From NCBI GenBank assembly GCA_964187655.1, contig CAXLMP010000086.1:1-6163 (forward strand): DNA of 6,163 nucleotides, given 5' to 3'. The stretch comes from Lentimonas sp002292345. Lineage in GTDB: Bacteria; Verrucomicrobiota; Verrucomicrobiia; Opitutales; Coraliomargaritaceae. This document shows positions 5,184 to 6,163 of the stretch, piece after piece (the first letter of the stretch is position 1; each line of letters opens with the position of its first letter). Position numbers and translations under genes: made by a program. Under the pieces are notes generated by a model. The model was not told where the DNA came from. It did no database searches and worked only from the letters and a program-made list of their open reading frames with translations.

Positions 5184-6163
5184 TGCATATGTGGCGTCTC
5201 TTAATCATTCTATACACCTTGATGTTCAACTCCCTCTGGGCGGAGTTGGAGTGGATACAACCAACCGCCGTGACAGACAAAGGCTATCGCGTCCCACAAC
5301 CCGACTATCAACCGAACTTACCCAAAGACCTCGGCGCTCATCCAGAGTATGCAATCGAATGGTGGTATTGGGTGGGACATTTGGAAGCAATCGATTCGGG
5401 CGAGACCTTCGGATTTCAATCGACCGTGTTCCGACTGGCGGGCGATCCGCAGCAGTCAGATGACAACGATGACGCGCATTTCGGGCGTAGTCACTTATAC
5501 ATGTCGCACCTCGCCTTGAGCGATATTTCCCAGCAACGCTATATTCACACGGAGCGAATCGTTCGCAATGGCTGGCAAGCCAATGTCGCCGAGCACGGCC
5601 TACAGATCGCCGCTGGGCCGATCACCGCGCAGTGGAATGAACCTGCGCAGGTGATGGAGATGCAGCTCAATTATCCTGACGACACGCGCTTAACGCTGAC
5701 GATGATGCCGCGTAAACCCATGTTGATTTTTGGCGAACGCGGCTTGAGCCGCAAAGGTGCAGACCCCGCAGCAGTGAGTTGGTATTGGACGTATTCGCGA
5801 CTCGACGTGACAGGCAGCCTCACACGTGGCGACACCACCATCGCATTGAAAGGCACGGCATGGATGGACCACGAAATTTCATCTAGTCAACTGGGCGGCG
5901 ATTTGCAGGGCTGGGACTGGACTGCGATACAATTGGACAATGGCACCGAGTTGAAAGCTTACCGTCTACGTCGCCCCAATGGCGGCAGCGATCCATGGTC
6001 CGCGGTGTATTGGATCGATGCTCTCGGCCAACATTATTCAGTCTACGCCGATGCATTCGAATGGCAAACAGTCAGCACTTGGACCAGCCCGCACACAGGC
6101 CTTCGCTATCCCACCGAAGTCAAGATTCTGGCTACTAATCCGAGCTCCAATAAGTTGGAGACC
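5183..6163 (+). CDS. Exported AttH-like / carotenoid 1,2-hydratase-related (lipocalin-like) protein, 3' end outside window
   Basis: The frame is open from ATG at 5183 to the right edge, giving 327 residues; family members are roughly 350-380, so little is missing. The family (AttH, formerly DUF2006, related to CrtC carotenoid hydratase) has a two-domain calycin fold suited to binding lipid-like molecules. Residues 1-20 look like a signal peptide with a hydrophobic core (LLIILYTLMF) and cleavage after SLWA, so the protein acts outside the cytoplasm. Landmarks are HPEYAIEWWYWVGHL (53-67), GFQSTVFR (77-84), SHLYMSHLALSD (103-114), GLSRKG (187-192), SWYWTYSRLDVTGSL (199-213), GTAWMDHE (224-231) and GWDWTAIQLDNGTELKAYRLR (243-263). 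An acidic loop sits at 93-97. The start overlaps the permease stop by one base (TAATG), suggesting translational coupling; an ATG at 5189 is an alternative. Similar proteins are known beside ABC ATPase/permease pairs, as in the Agrobacterium att genes. Whether it is an enzyme or a binding protein is open. Confidence 0.9.
   Translation, partial: MHMWRLLIILYTLMFNSLWAELEWIQPTAVTDKGYRVPQPDYQPNLPKDLGAHPEYAIEWWYWVGHLEAIDSGETFGFQSTVFRLAGDPQQSDDNDDAHFGRSHLYMSHLALSDISQQRYIHTERIVRNGWQANVAEHGLQIAAGPITAQWNEPAQVMEMQLNYPDDTRLTLTMMPRKPMLIFGERGLSRKGADPAAVSWYWTYSRLDVTGSLTRGDTTIALKGTAWMDHEISSSQLGGDLQGWDWTAIQLDNGTELKAYRLRRPNGGSDPWSAVYWIDALGQHYSVYADAFEWQTVSTWTSPHTGLRYPTEVKILATNPSSNKLET

Noticed and set aside
5131..5463. 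110-codon plus-strand open frame over the permease/AttH junction
   Set aside because: It is out of frame with the signal peptide and the HPEYAIEWWY motif of the AttH-like protein, which fully explains this stretch.

Overview
The window holds five protein-coding genes, two of them cut by the window edges, and no RNA gene, mobile element or CRISPR array that I can see. The organism is a Gram-negative-type bacterium of moderate GC: two products carry export signals, and one transporter belongs to a class that handles envelope lipids or lipoproteins. The DUF1080 protein (3-keto-disaccharide hydrolase family) is of a type I associate with Planctomycetes and Verrucomicrobia. From recalled family resemblance I lean towards Verrucomicrobiota (Opitutae-like), but a gammaproteobacterium is not excluded.

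Left part (1-1658). The C-terminal end of an M3-family (oligopeptidase A / Dcp type) zinc metallopeptidase runs rightwards and stops at 398. Facing it on the minus strand is a two-gene unit. A compact DEDDh 3'-5' exonuclease (1182-1658) comes first in transcription order, followed after 16 nt by an exported DUF1080 protein (431-1165). The two transcription units converge across a 32-nt gap.

Middle (1659-1868). This 210-bp divergent intergenic region separates the exonuclease from the ABC operon. It contains a perfect 16-bp palindrome (1704-1719) that partly overlaps a possible -10 box for the exonuclease unit, so it looks like a candidate operator. I found no convincing promoter or Shine-Dalgarno site for the rightward operon.

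Right part (1869-6163). Three genes are packed head to tail: an ABC ATPase of the LolD/YbbA/MacB class, an 861-residue FtsX/YbbP-type permease with about ten membrane segments and two large extracytoplasmic domains, and an exported AttH-like (calycin/lipocalin-like, carotenoid 1,2-hydratase-related) protein that runs off the right edge. The spacing is 15 nt, then a 1-nt stop/start overlap (TAATG). The inferred unit is an envelope machine: the ATPase drives a permease that extracts or moves a hydrophobic substrate, and a periplasmic lipocalin-like partner binds or chemically handles it. The substrate is unknown.
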